DNA of 64,000 bases from Torymus aiolomorphi (Eukaryota; Arthropoda; Insecta; Hymenoptera; Torymidae). The stretch is taken from NCBI GenBank assembly GCA_036365515.1, contig CM070877.1, positions 58,210,975 through 58,274,974 on the forward strand, given 5' to 3'. Below the pieces are notes generated by a model. That model did not search any database and was not told the DNA's origin. It was given only the letters and a program-made list of their open reading frames with translations. This document shows, piece by piece, positions 23,764 through 33,482 of the stretch; positions within the stretch are counted from its first letter, which is position 1; every line of letters begins with the position of its first letter. The position numbers were made by a program, and so were the translations under genes.

Positions 23764-24128
23764 TGGCGTCGTCAAGAACAAGGAAGACACTCGATCGGAA
23801 AACAGCGCATGAGTTACATGCACTGTATCATTTAAACAAATAGCAGAGAAAGACTATTTTAAAATCGGCAAATCATCGTATGATTAAAGGTATTTGCGAG
23901 TGTGCATTAAATACATTAAAAGGTACAATTACTCTCACATCAGCCCAAAAGAAAAAATTAATAAAACATAGGCACATACTAAGAAGATTGTGTGATAAAA
24001 ACTGTCGTTCCTGGAAAAGTAAAAAACGTTTGATTGTGCAGAAAGGTGAGGGTTTTCTCACGGCCTTGCTGGCCCCTGTATTATCAACTGTTTTATCAGT
24101 TCTTTTACCTTCTCGTTCTGATAACTAA
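23763..24128 (+). pseudogene. Small basic/hydrophobic Maverick protein with in-frame TAG
   Basis: From ATG 23763 the frame reads MASSRTRKTLDRKTAHELHA, hits TAG at 23841-23843 after 26 codons, then continues open to 24128 with the Met of MIKGICECALNTLKG at 23880. The C-terminal part is basic then hydrophobic (GFLTALLAPVLSTVLSVLLP). A basic stretch plus a hydrophobic segment after GEGF is common to a small conserved protein next to the ATPase in many Mavericks; its role is unknown to me, perhaps a minor virion protein. With the single TAG read as a point mutation the gene has about 121 codons. Translation from the internal Met would give 82. Confidence 0.7.
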
Positions 24129-24136
24129 TAATAATA

Positions 24137-25036
24137 ATGGAACACGCCAGGAAAATGGTTCTTGTACCGCAAGATAGTATTGGTAAACTTTTTGGAACAA
24201 ATGAAACTGGGAATTTACAAAATGGTAATAAAAAAAAATATGACAACAGTAAAAATATTGAAACAACTCAAACACCTGGCAGCCATTTGACAAGATTGGA
24301 TTCTGAAATGAGTGAAATTTTGAATTCGAATGAATTTGACGAACGTACAAAGTGGACAAAATATCAACAAACTTTACAACGGTATTTGACTTATTTGGAA
24401 AATTTGAGAAGTAGTGTTAACACCGTTGAGTCAAAAATTCAACAAGAAACGTTAACCGGTGTAAGTATTGATACAATAACATCATCTGTACCCGTTACGT
24501 ACAGGCGTAAGGCTGAGTTGTTGATGCAGTACTTAAAAAACCCAGGCATATACTCACGCATTACATGGAACAATAAAGGAATAGTTTCTATAGACAATAA
24601 AGTACTCGATGGTTCAAATATTATAGATCTTATAAATGATGTTGTTCGTAGTAGAAAAGGTGTAAAAGCCATTGGTAGAGATCATTTTTCATGGTTTTTA
24701 CGAGACATTGGAATGCCACTAGAATTTATTGGAAATATGAGTTTGTATAAGGAAGCACAAAATTTTGATAATAGATCATCTTCATCACCTCATGTGAGTT
24801 TTTCAGATTCGCGTTTACATACATCTTCTGCATACATACATAACTCTACGCCATTGCCTAGAAAGCTCATAAGCAATGCATCTCTTGAAAGCGAAGCAGA
24901 TGACGAGAATACTGTTATAAATAGAGAGGTTACTAGTGATGGGGATAGTTCATTTCTAATGACTAGAAGGAGAACTAGACATAAAAATAAAAAATATCCA
25001 AATCAAAAAGGTGGATGGTTAACTTTATCTTTTTAA
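24137..25036 (+). CDS. Conserved Maverick protein of unknown function (PY-like)
   Basis: An intact 299-codon frame starting MEHARKMVLVPQDSIGKLFG. The N-terminal part has the pattern LTRLDSEMSEIL followed by a helical region with coiled-coil character (KYQQTLQRYLTYLENL). The middle holds a compact domain (AELLMQYLKNPGIY...IDNKVLDGSNIIDLINDVVR). The C terminus is Ser-rich, then strongly basic (RRRTRHKNKK). Proteins with this start and order recur in Mavericks between the ATPase and integrase; function is not established. The basic tail suggests nucleic-acid binding. No lesions. Confidence 0.75.
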   Translation: MEHARKMVLVPQDSIGKLFGTNETGNLQNGNKKKYDNSKNIETTQTPGSHLTRLDSEMSEILNSNEFDERTKWTKYQQTLQRYLTYLENLRSSVNTVESKIQQETLTGVSIDTITSSVPVTYRRKAELLMQYLKNPGIYSRITWNNKGIVSIDNKVLDGSNIIDLINDVVRSRKGVKAIGRDHFSWFLRDIGMPLEFIGNMSLYKEAQNFDNRSSSSPHVSFSDSRLHTSSAYIHNSTPLPRKLISNASLESEADDENTVINREVTSDGDSSFLMTRRRTRHKNKKYPNQKGGWLTLSF

Positions 25037-25115
25037 TAAAATAAAAAAAAATCAAAAATCAATAATAAAACATAAAAAATAAATCAAAAATAAAAAAAAT
25101 AAAATAAAAAAGTAA
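25037..25115. other. A-rich spacer before integrase
   Basis: A run of aaaata/aaaat repeats separates the stop at 25036 from the integrase ATG at 25116. It contains aataaa motifs that could serve as polyadenylation signals. Confidence 0.5.
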
Positions 25116-26204
25116 ATGGCTGATGACGAAAATGGAGAACTTTGTAAAATCTACTATGAACCGTCGAACGAGGTCGGATTTGCAGGTGCACGACGTATTG
25201 TACATAAAATAAGAAACAAGGTCGACAAAAATAAAATTTATAAATGATTACGTGCTCAAGATGCTTATACATTACATAAACCAGTACATCGAAAATTTCA
25301 AAGACTTCATTATAGAGTCAATGAAATCGACTCTGTGTGGGAAGGTGATCTTATAGAACTTTGTTCACTGAAATCATATAATGATAAATTTTCATACATA
25401 CTGGTTGTTATTGACATTTTAAGTAAATACGTATGGGTGGAGCCGTTAAAAGATAAGTCATGCTCACAAGTTACTAAGGCATTCAAAAACATACTTTCTA
25501 GAAGTAGTGGACGAGTTCCTCGGTTATTTCAAACTGATAAAGGAAAAGAATTCACAGGTACAGTTATGCAGCAGTTTTTAAAATCGCAAAATATTCTTCA
25601 CCGCGTGACCCGTAACCCCGATATTAAGGCGGCGATTGTTGAAAGATTTAATCGTACACTCAAAGAAAAAATGTGGCGATATTTTACATACAAAAATTCA
25701 AGACGTTACATAGATGTTTTACAAGATCTTGTTACAGGATACAACAATGCTTATCATTCTACTATAAAGATGGCGCCGTCATGTGTGACAGTTTTTAATG
25801 CCTCTACAGCCAAGAAAAATATGGATTCTCGTTACAAAACAATCGAGAGAAAGGCTAAATACGTTGTAGGTAATCTAGTTCGTATCAGTCGAACGAAAGG
25901 AACCTTTGAGAAAGGTTATATGGCTAATTGGTCCGAAGAAATTTTTAAAATAATCCGTGTTTTAAAACATAGAAAACCACCTGTTTATGAAATAGAAGAC
26001 TTGAACGGTGAAACTGTAGATGGTATATTTTATGAAGAAGAACTATCAGTCATTGATAAAAATATATCGGATGCAAGTTATAAAATTGATAAGATTCTAA
26101 AAACGAGTGGAACTGCTTCGAGAAAAAAATATTTTGTAAGTTGGGTGGGATACCCAAGTACATTTAATTCCTGGATACTGGCTTCAAACGTGCAAAATAT
26201 CTAA
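25116..26204 (+). pseudogene. Maverick retroviral-type integrase (RVE, DD35E) with chromodomain, one nonsense codon
   Basis: The integrase cuts and joins element ends to target DNA. From ATG 25116 the frame is open except for TGA at 25245-25247, where the family normally has Trp before LRAQDAYTLHK; TGG to TGA is the simplest explanation. The catalytic residues are visible: Asp78 (EGDLIEL), Asp141 (FQTDKGKEF) and Glu176 (IVERFNR), giving the classic 35-residue D-E spacing. A chromodomain follows at about 325-362 (YKIDKILKTSG, YFVSWVGYP, NSWILASNV). Total 362 codons is normal. Apart from the nonsense codon nothing is missing. Confidence 0.93.
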
Positions 26205-26207
26205 AAA

Positions 26208-27024
26208 ATGAAAAATCAATTTTATATGATTTACCGAGTAACAGTAGCATGAACACATTTCCCGATAATACTACTGCATGTTATACAACCAAACTACCTC
26301 TAGAAGTTAATTTACATGGTAATTGGGAAGTGGGTATAACAGAAATTCATTTTCCTCGCTCATTTCTACATATCCGTGAAGAAGAAAGAGACATTGCAGC
26401 TACGTATAATTTATCACCAATATTTAGAGATACACATAAAGCCACAAATAATGACATTATTGTGAAAAAATGTAAAATTCCTTATGGGATATACATAAAC
26501 ATTGTGGAATTTCTACAAGTACTAAACATTGCAATAGATGGTATTCATGTTGTATTTAGATTTTCAGTAGAACATAATAATACTTTTGTATTTGCCGAGA
26601 GAACGTGCACACCTGAAACATGTAGATATGAACATTCGTTAAAAATAAGCCGAGCCATTTTAGATATTCTAGGTTTTGTCGATGTGGAAAGTTATTTAAA
26701 TGTAGATTCCAATCCGGCTGTAGCTACTCGCCCTGCAAATGTTTTAAATGCTATGCCACGTCAACTATTTATTTATTCGGATATTTGTGAACCTTGTATA
26801 GTTGGAGATGTACACTCACCTCTATTACGCATAGCACCTGTAAATTACAAAGATTACGTTTTTGGTTCCAATTAGCATCACACTTTTACACCTGTGAGCT
26901 ACGACCCCGTTATAAGAAATAGTTTTAGAACTGTTGTAATAGATATAAGAGATCACCTTGGTCGTGTTGTACCATTCGAGTGTGGAACTTCAACAGTGAC
27001 GCTTCATTTTAGACGGGCTCATTA
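26208..27024 (+). pseudogene. Maverick minor capsid (penton-like) protein, frameshift and TAG
   Basis: Predicted single-jelly-roll protein of the capsid vertices. The family start (Met plus FY, then LPSNSSM) is visible as ATG 26208 followed by a one-base shift near 26225-26230. The frame then continues through LPSNSSMNTFPDN, LHGNWEVGITEIHFPRSF and PRQLFIYSDICEP. A TAG at 26873-26875 interrupts it, after which the same frame continues with YDPV, FRTVVIDIRD and VPFECGTSTVTLHFR to the natural stop at 27022-27024. The last segment is the conserved C terminus of the family, so the TAG is a mid-gene lesion. Confidence 0.9.
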
Positions 27025-27064
27025 AAGTATCAATAAAAATAAAATAAAAATTAAAAATTAAAAA

Positions 27065-27559
27065 ATGAGTCACTACATAGAATATTACGATGCGCAGGTT
27101 GGAAATGGAGGCATTGAACAAGTTTACGCAGGGTCTCCATTTCAGAGAGGGCACGGTGGGATAGGTAGATTTCTCGGTGGTCTTTTTCGTAAGGCACTCC
27201 CTTTTTTAAAACGTGGAGCGCGAGCAGTGGGTAAAGAAGCTCTCCGAGCTGGTATGAATATTATTGATGATGTTAGTTCTCATCAAATTCCTTTTAAAGA
27301 GTCATTACGAAGTCGAGTTCATGAGTCTGGTAATAAGCTGAAACGCAAAGCTGAAGAGAAAATGGAAAGTCTTATGAAGGGATCTGGCTATAAAAGACAA
27401 GCACGCAAGCGTAAGAATCAGTCAAAAACCAAACGTCGTAAGAGGCTAACGTCTAGCGTGCATGAGCGCGTAAATCGAAAAATAAAAAAATCGAAGAAAA
27501 TAAAATCAAAGAAAAATAAAAAGAAACGCTCAGTTAGCGATATTTTCGGACCGGCATAA
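27065..27559 (+). CDS. Basic PX-like Maverick protein
   Basis: A 164-codon intact frame. The N terminus (MSHYIEYYDAQVGNGGIEQVYAG) leads to a Gly-rich turn and amphipathic helix (GIGRFLGGLFRKALPFLKRGARAVGKEALRAG). The C-terminal half is almost all Lys/Arg. This layout is shared by the conserved Polinton protein usually called PX. It lies between minor and major capsid genes, as in other Mavericks. The helix suggests membrane or capsid-inner-surface contact and the basic tail DNA condensation; both are inference. Confidence 0.8.
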   Translation: MSHYIEYYDAQVGNGGIEQVYAGSPFQRGHGGIGRFLGGLFRKALPFLKRGARAVGKEALRAGMNIIDDVSSHQIPFKESLRSRVHESGNKLKRKAEEKMESLMKGSGYKRQARKRKNQSKTKRRKRLTSSVHERVNRKIKKSKKIKSKKNKKKRSVSDIFGPA

Positions 27560-27567
27560 TATCAAAA

Positions 27568-28902
27568 ATAGCTTTTTTACACACTCACTCGTGTGAGTAT
27601 ACAAAGTCCGAATTGGATTTATTCACACTACCACCGACACAAACATCTATAGAATCTACTCAATGGATTGAATACAAACCTGTTACTACAATTTCAGAGG
27701 ACTCGTATTTAGAATTTCTTATACCTGGAAATTCTGAGGATTACATTGATTTAGCACACACAATGATTAGTGTTCGTCTACGACTTGAGAAAAATGGTGA
27801 AGAAATAGAAGACGATACTTTAGTTGCTCCAGTAAACAATTTTTTACACAGTTTATTTAACCAAGTCGACGTATTTTTCAATCAAAAAGCAGTATCTCCT
27901 CCAAGTAATGCTTATGCGTATCGCGCATATATTGAGACATTATTAAATTACAGCAATGAGGCTAAAAAATCACATTTAACTTCATCTTTATGGTACGAAA
28001 ACACACCCGGGCAGATGAACGCACCTTTGACGAAAGTAACCGCAACTTCTCCAAATTTATCCGCTAATATGGGAGCTAAAAAACGTAAGAGCTTTATAAA
28101 AGGAGGGAAAACTCTGGATTTGCTAGGCCATCTACATTGTGATGTTTTTAATCAAGAAAAATTTCTGCTTAACGGTGTAGAAATGAGAGTCAGGCTTATT
28201 CGTTCAAAAGATGTGTTCTGCCTAATCGATTATGAAAATGAGAATGTAAAGGTACGCCTTTTAGAAGCATCATTAAGGGTACGACGAGCTAAGATTAACC
28301 CAGGAGTTCTCCTAGCTCATTCTAAAGCACTTACGAGAGGGACCGCTAAATACCCTTTAACGCGTGTAGAAGTTAAATCATTTACACTACACACTAACTC
28401 GAGTGGTGAAACGCTAGATAATATAATTTTGGGACAGTTACCTAAACGAATTATAATTGGTTTTGTATCGAATAAGGCTTTTAACGGAGATAAAAAAGAG
28501 AATCCATTTAATTTTCAACATTTTGACCTTACTTACCTTGCATTAACTGTCGATGGTATGCAAGTTCCCAGTAAACCCATTCAACCTGAATACCCGACTA
28601 CGTATTCCGATGCATTCCAGACCTTATTTAGTGGAACAGGTATTCATTTTGCAAACGAAGGAAACAATATTTCAAGAGAATCATACCCACATGGTTATTG
28701 CCTATATGCTTTTGATTTAACACCTGATCTTCCGGCAAATAGTAATGCACATTGGAATTTGGTAAAAACTGGCTCTGTACGTTTAGAATTACGATTTGGT
28801 AAAGTTTTATCACACTCTGTTAATTGTGTTGTTTATACAGAATATGATAACGTGCTCGAAATAGACTCATCACGTCAAATTATTATGGATTTTTCAGCTT
28901 AA
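27568..28902 (+). pseudogene. Maverick major capsid protein (double jelly roll), start codon apparently lost
   Basis: This is the hexon-like major capsid protein. The frame is open for 445 codons with strongly family-like sequence near its start (KSELDLF followed by PPTQTSIE) and long beta-rich segments to the end (QIIMDFSA). However, no ATG lies in frame upstream of the conserved region. At the position where the family starts (Met-Ala-Phe-Leu/Val-His...) there is ATA at 27568-27570 followed by GCT TTT TTA CAC. A G-to-A change of the initiator is the simplest reading. The next in-frame ATG is inside the jelly roll (near 27763). Otherwise no lesion is seen. Confidence 0.93.
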
Positions 28903-29092
28903 ATATTTTTGAAGTTACGTGATTCATAGTTTAAGCTATTTTTCATATTATCAAATTACTGTTAATTACCTTCAAAAAAAAAAAACGTTAGAAAGTTCTG
29001 AGTCTATCCTATAAAATGAAAATATCTCGAGCCCATGCAGTGTAGTACGCATTCAGCTTTCAACGTATTCACCTCGTTCGAAGAACCCACTC
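28903..29092. other. Intergenic spacer after capsid gene
   Basis: About 190 bases without a coding frame, containing a poly-A run near 28975-28985. Confidence 0.5.
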
Positions 29093-29977
29093 ATGAAAAT
29101 GGATTATATTATCGAGGTTCTAGGCTTCCGCGACAGTCATAATAAGTTCGTCCTAAAGGAAGTAGCCGTCGTAGCTCTAGGAAAAGAGTACATAGCACAC
29201 TGGATAGCGGCAGCGCCTCATTCATTCTCTGACTTACCAATTAAAATTCAAGTCTACAATAATTGGCTCACTGGTAATCATCACGGTATAGAATGGTTTG
29301 ATGGAGACTTACCTCATCGACAGCTTCATGCAAATTTACGTGAGCTAACACGTTCAGCAAGACAAATTTTTGTAAAAGGTGCACAAGAAAGCGCGCTCAT
29401 TCAGAGTATTACTACACGATATGTTGAAAACTTGGAAAATTATAACTGCCCTCCATTGCATCAATTAAATAAAAGCGACATTTTTTGTTGTTTTCACGGT
29501 GCTCAATGTACAGAAGCATTTATGTGCGCATTAAATAATGCAGTAAGAATAAAAACCTGGATTAATAAAAACATCACTCTCATGACAACATTGAATAGTA
29601 ATCATTATAGACATCACTACGAGAATACAGGGGCAACATCTGTTTACAGAACAGTTGTCGACTGTGCATCGTACAGTACATATGCAGAGCCTGACTCTGA
29701 TGAGCCTCAGGATTTATCTAATAAACCCACAAAGCCAAGCAGAAAAATAAAGACCAGACCTCCTACACCTCACAACAAAGCAGGCGAGCACATATACGAG
29801 AACATCGACGAAAGTACATATTATATTCCAAGAACCATCAAATCACCGTATAAACAACAAAATGAACACCATTCAAATACGGGCTGCTCTTCAGCTATTA
29901 AAAGTACAATCACCAGGTGTATTTCCAGCGGACAAGATTCCGAAGGTATTGACGAGACCGACGAGCTGCGTATTTAA
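29093..29977 (+). CDS. Arthropod Maverick-associated protein of unknown function
   Basis: A 294-codon intact frame from MKMDYIIEVLGFRDSHNKFV. The N-terminal 130 residues resemble a family I associate with insect Mavericks: an Asp/Glu followed by GF and KEVAVVAL, then HWIAAAP, NNWLT, HHGIEWFDGD, FVKGAQE and a final NLENYNCPPLHQL. The early acidic residue in a strand-turn-strand, and the later Asp/Glu, faintly recall DEDD exonucleases, but I would not claim activity. The C-terminal 100 residues are low complexity and probably disordered. The last 39 codons overlap the protease gene in another frame. Confidence 0.7.
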   Translation: MKMDYIIEVLGFRDSHNKFVLKEVAVVALGKEYIAHWIAAAPHSFSDLPIKIQVYNNWLTGNHHGIEWFDGDLPHRQLHANLRELTRSARQIFVKGAQESALIQSITTRYVENLENYNCPPLHQLNKSDIFCCFHGAQCTEAFMCALNNAVRIKTWINKNITLMTTLNSNHYRHHYENTGATSVYRTVVDCASYSTYAEPDSDEPQDLSNKPTKPSRKIKTRPPTPHNKAGEHIYENIDESTYYIPRTIKSPYKQQNEHHSNTGCSSAIKSTITRCISSGQDSEGIDETDELRI

Positions 29978-30413
29978 CACAGATATACACACACAACCAG
30001 GATCGCATTGGGTCGCTATGTTCATAGACAAACGAGGACGAGGAGTTATTTTCGACAGCTACGGTATGCCACCAGTGGTTCCTCAACATTTAAAATCTTT
30101 ACAACGAAATACTATCTCATACAGATGGAATACACAACAATTACAAAGTTTAAATTCTAAAGTATGTGGACAGTTTTGTATAATGTTTTTAGATTATATG
30201 AAAAGAGGATATTCGCTAGAAAAATTTTGTAAATTATTTACATCAAACTATTCAAGAAACGACAGAATTCCAGATCGTTTTTATAAGCGCATTCGCGGCA
30301 TATCATGTAGAAAAAATTGTAAAAATAAATTTAATTCTCATATAGGTAACAGCTGTAGAAAAAATAAACAACTTTATGTGCAATCATGTAAATCAAAATT
30401 ATGTTGTTCTTAA
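29862..30413 (+). CDS. Maverick adenovirus-type cysteine protease
   Basis: A 183-codon intact frame. It starts with the usual N terminus for this family (MNTIQIRAALQLLKVQSPGVFPADKIP). The catalytic set is visible: His49 (GSHWVAMF), Asp65 (IFDSYG), and Cys102 in VCGQFCIMFLDYM, with a Gln-rich turn before it for the oxyanion hole. Ulp1/adenain-like proteases mature capsid precursors. The C terminus is Cys/Lys/Asn-rich (CRKNCKNK, CKSKLCCS). It overlaps the preceding gene by 116 bases, so expression may use reinitiation or a separate transcript. Confidence 0.93.
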   Translation: MNTIQIRAALQLLKVQSPGVFPADKIPKVLTRPTSCVFNTDIHTQPGSHWVAMFIDKRGRGVIFDSYGMPPVVPQHLKSLQRNTISYRWNTQQLQSLNSKVCGQFCIMFLDYMKRGYSLEKFCKLFTSNYSRNDRIPDRFYKRIRGISCRKNCKNKFNSHIGNSCRKNKQLYVQSCKSKLCCS

Positions 30414-30427
30414 CTATATGTAATATT

Positions 30428-31070
30428 TAAATTTTCAATAAAACAAATAATTTAAATGTATTTTCTCGAAGTATATATTTCTTTTAGCTGAACCTCACAT
30501 CCACGCTAATGACCCTCACTAATTACCCATGACGGCGCTCTCCGAGGGACCGACCGCGCCCGAACCCAACCGAGGGGACTCGACCACACCCCAACCCGCG
30601 CGGCGTCCCCACACCCGCTCAGCACCCATGCATCCACCCGACGCCCGCTCGCCACCCACCGATCGCTCACCTCCGCTCGCCTCATGCAACCACCTTCCGA
30701 CCACTCACTACCCTTCGATCACTCACCACCCACTCACCACCCACCACCCCCTCGATCCATGCAACCTGTCACAGCCCGCTTACCAACCACCCTGCCGCTC
30801 ACCAGCCACCACCCGCTCGCCCAATGTAATCTCTCACCGCCCCGGCTCACCACCCACCGACCGCTCGCCACATTGCAACCTCTCACCGCCCCAGCTCACC
30901 GAGGAACCGTCACTAATTACCCCCACTAATTACCCCTGGCGACGCTCATTAGGGACCGCGCCCGACCACCGCTGAAACCCGACGAAACGACCCGAAGGAT
31001 TTCCTATATTCCCCCAAGCGCCATCTTGGAAACGGCCGCCATTTTTTCCTATATTCCCCCATATACTACT
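30428..31070 (-). repeat. Maverick right TIR
   Basis: Inverted copy of 15022-15663. The inner boundary lies at about 30428, where rc(ttcaataaaac) agreement ends, and the outer end is ATACTACT. The right copy differs by small indels that shift the proline-rich frame. It contains a 148-codon Pro/His/Ser/Arg-rich frame (30529-30975) pointing outward, which I regard as doubtful coding. Confidence 0.93.
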
Positions 31071-31076
31071 AATGTG
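31071..31076 (+). repeat. Maverick target-site duplication, right copy (AATGTG)
   Basis: Exact match to 15016-15021, immediately outside the right TIR. Confidence 0.93.
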
Positions 31077-33482
31077 CTCCGCATGAATGTTCCATCTCCA
31101 ATTGTAGTCAAAGTATATACCTAGATATTTACAGCTCCCTACTCTCGTAAGTTGTTCAGTGCCAATTCTTAAATTCATGTTTGTAGGTATACTATCGTAG
31201 TAATTTCCAAATGTTGTATATACTGTTTTATTCACATTCAGTGACAGTTTGTTGAGGGCTAACCAAGTTGACACTGCTTTTAAATACCCGTTCATTTTGA
31301 CTTCAACTTCACTCCACATTTTTCCTGCAGCTAATATAGCTGTATCATCTGCATACGATAATGTGGACTCTTTGGGCATGCTAGTTAGTAGATCGTTTAT
31401 ATATATAATGAACAGTAATGGTCCAAGTATTGTTCCCTGTGGAACCCCTGTGTTTGCCATTAACTGTTCACTAATATTATCGCCTATTCTTACAAACTGT
31501 CCCCTGTGTTTCAGATAACTTTCTAGTAATGAAAATGCTTTTCCTCTTATTCCATACCTATGTAGCTTGTCTAACAATATTTTATGATTAACTGTATCAA
31601 AAGCTTTTGCTAAATCTAGAAATGTTACTGCTATCGGTAGACTTTTATCCAGTTTTTCATAGTTTTTCATTCTTTTTGTAATTGAATTTAAAGCATCGGT
31701 GGTTCCTCTATTTTTTATGAAGCCGTATTGAGTATCACTTAACAAGTTATTAATTGTAACCCATTCGTAAATTCTGTTATATATTACATTTTCAAATATT
31801 TTTGCTATATTTGATATTAGTGATATTGGTCTATAGTTTTCCATTTTATTTTTCAATCCAGATTTATATATTGGTATTATTTCTGCAACTTTTAAAGCTT
31901 CTGGCCATGTTTCAGTTTCTATACATTGATTTAGAATGTCAGCTAGTGTATCTGTTATGTATGGTGATATTATTTTTAGTGTCTTTGCATTAATCTTATC
32001 AACTCCTCCATTTTTTAATTTCATATTATCTATTATTTTCTGAATCTCATATTTATTAGTTTGTTTTAAAAACATGGTTTTAGGGTTATGTTTCGGTAAT
32101 TTCTCTCTTTATCTTTAGGTTTTTCAATGGATTCTGCCATTTTTGAACCGATATTGCAATAGCGTTCATTTATAGCTTTTACAATTTCTTTAGGGTCTTT
32201 TATTATCTTTTTTTTTGTCAGTTTTTATTTCGGTGATATCTGTATTCTTTTTATCTTTTTTAGTTGTCCCCAAAGTATCATTAATTATGGACCATAGTTG
32301 TCTAGGGTTATTACTGTTTTTTTCTATAAGATTTTTTTCATGTTTCATTTTTGCATTTTTTATTATTTTATCTAGTAATTTTACGTAGTCTTTGTATTCT
32401 TTTCTTAGTATATAATTATTTGGTTCATTTTTCATCCTTTTATATAAGGAGTCCTTTTTTTTAGAAGACACTATAATTGCACTTGTTCTCCAGTCTTTCC
32501 TGGGCATTTTGTTGTTATTCCAATTTTTGCCTCTTTTTGGGTATATATATCGACTCTTTTCTATACAATTTTGAATCTCCTTTATCATGCAATTAATCGC
32601 TATAGTTGGATTTTTCTCCGATTTATAAATTGACCAATCTATTGATGAAGCAATATCTCTTAGTTTGTTGTAATTCTATTTACAGGTTATATCTGTTGAT
32701 TTATCCATCTTGTGGCTATTTTTCTTATCTATCTGTATAAATAAAGGATAATGATCTGTTACTGGATGTTTTTGGTTTATAAGTTTTAGTCATTATTGTT
32801 TTTGTTTTTATGAAAATATTATCAATACAAGTTCCCTTTTCTGTATTTAAATCATATGGCCTAGTTGTTCCAATAAAACCTGGGTAAAAACCCTTGTCTA
32901 AAAAGTTGGTTAGAAAATCCTGACCTATAAGGTTATCTTTGAGTATATTTGTATTGAAGTCTCCAATTACAAAGTGATTCTTAACATCTTTTTTTAATAT
33001 TAGATATTTATTTAAGTTATAGTTGAATTTTAACGGAGTTATATTATGCGATCTATATAACGACGAAATCTCTAATTTACTGTTGTTATTCAAGGTTATA
33101 CTTGTATTTAATATTTTAATATTATCCATTTCTATTATTCCTGTTACTTGTGTAACGTTTTCTTTGATATAAACAACCACACCATCAGATTTATTGATTT
33201 TACTATTATTATAGTATGATTTATAACCATTCAACTTGAAATATTCATACCTGTCTAAAATATTTGTTTCTGTGCAAACAATTACATAAGGTTTGATCTT
33301 AAGACTCTTAATGAGGATTTGTAACTTTTCAAAATTTACATTCAAGCTTCTTTATTGGTATACATAATCACATTATCTTTCCTGTTACTTTCCTTATTAA
33401 GCGTCTCAACATCATCGTAGCTTATTTCTTGTTTTACTACTTCTTGTTGTATTTCTTCTATAAAATCTTCATTATGATTCAT
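31077..33482 (-). pseudogene. LINE-B ORF2: endonuclease and reverse transcriptase, right part
   Basis: ORF2 starts at ATG 33482 (MNHNEDFIEEIQQE). The APE-type endonuclease follows (33345-32725 after a frameshift): VCTETNIL, ISSLYRSH, NHFVIGDFNTN, GTCIDNIFIK. The RT section (32075-31077) holds NYRPISLI, VTFLDLAKAFDTVNH, GVPQGTILGPLLFIIYINDL and an intact SYADDTAIL catalytic box, then LGIYFDYNWRW. It is cut by the Maverick at 31077 and ends at 14528. Frameshifts near 33350, 32720 and 32100-32190 break it. LINE ORF2 nicks target DNA and copies the RNA onto it. Confidence 0.92.

Larger units (their letters stand above)
15022..31070 (+). mobile_element. Maverick/Polinton, 16,049 bp, complete with TIRs and TSD
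   Basis: The element has terminal inverted repeats of about 643 bp starting AGTAGTATATGGGGG, a perfect 6-bp target duplication, and the core Polinton genes: PolB, packaging ATPase, RVE-type integrase, minor and major capsid proteins and adenovirus-type protease. Start with AG and 15-20 kb length are normal for the group. Almost all genes point right; one unassigned gene next to the left TIR points left. Nonsense codons, a lost start codon and a few frameshifts show it is decayed, but full length with matching TIRs suggests moderate age. Confidence 0.97.

Noticed and set aside
30529..30975. Pro/His-rich 148-codon frame in the right TIR as a gene
   Set aside because: Low-complexity GC-rich sequence; the mirrored frame in the left TIR is disrupted by indels.
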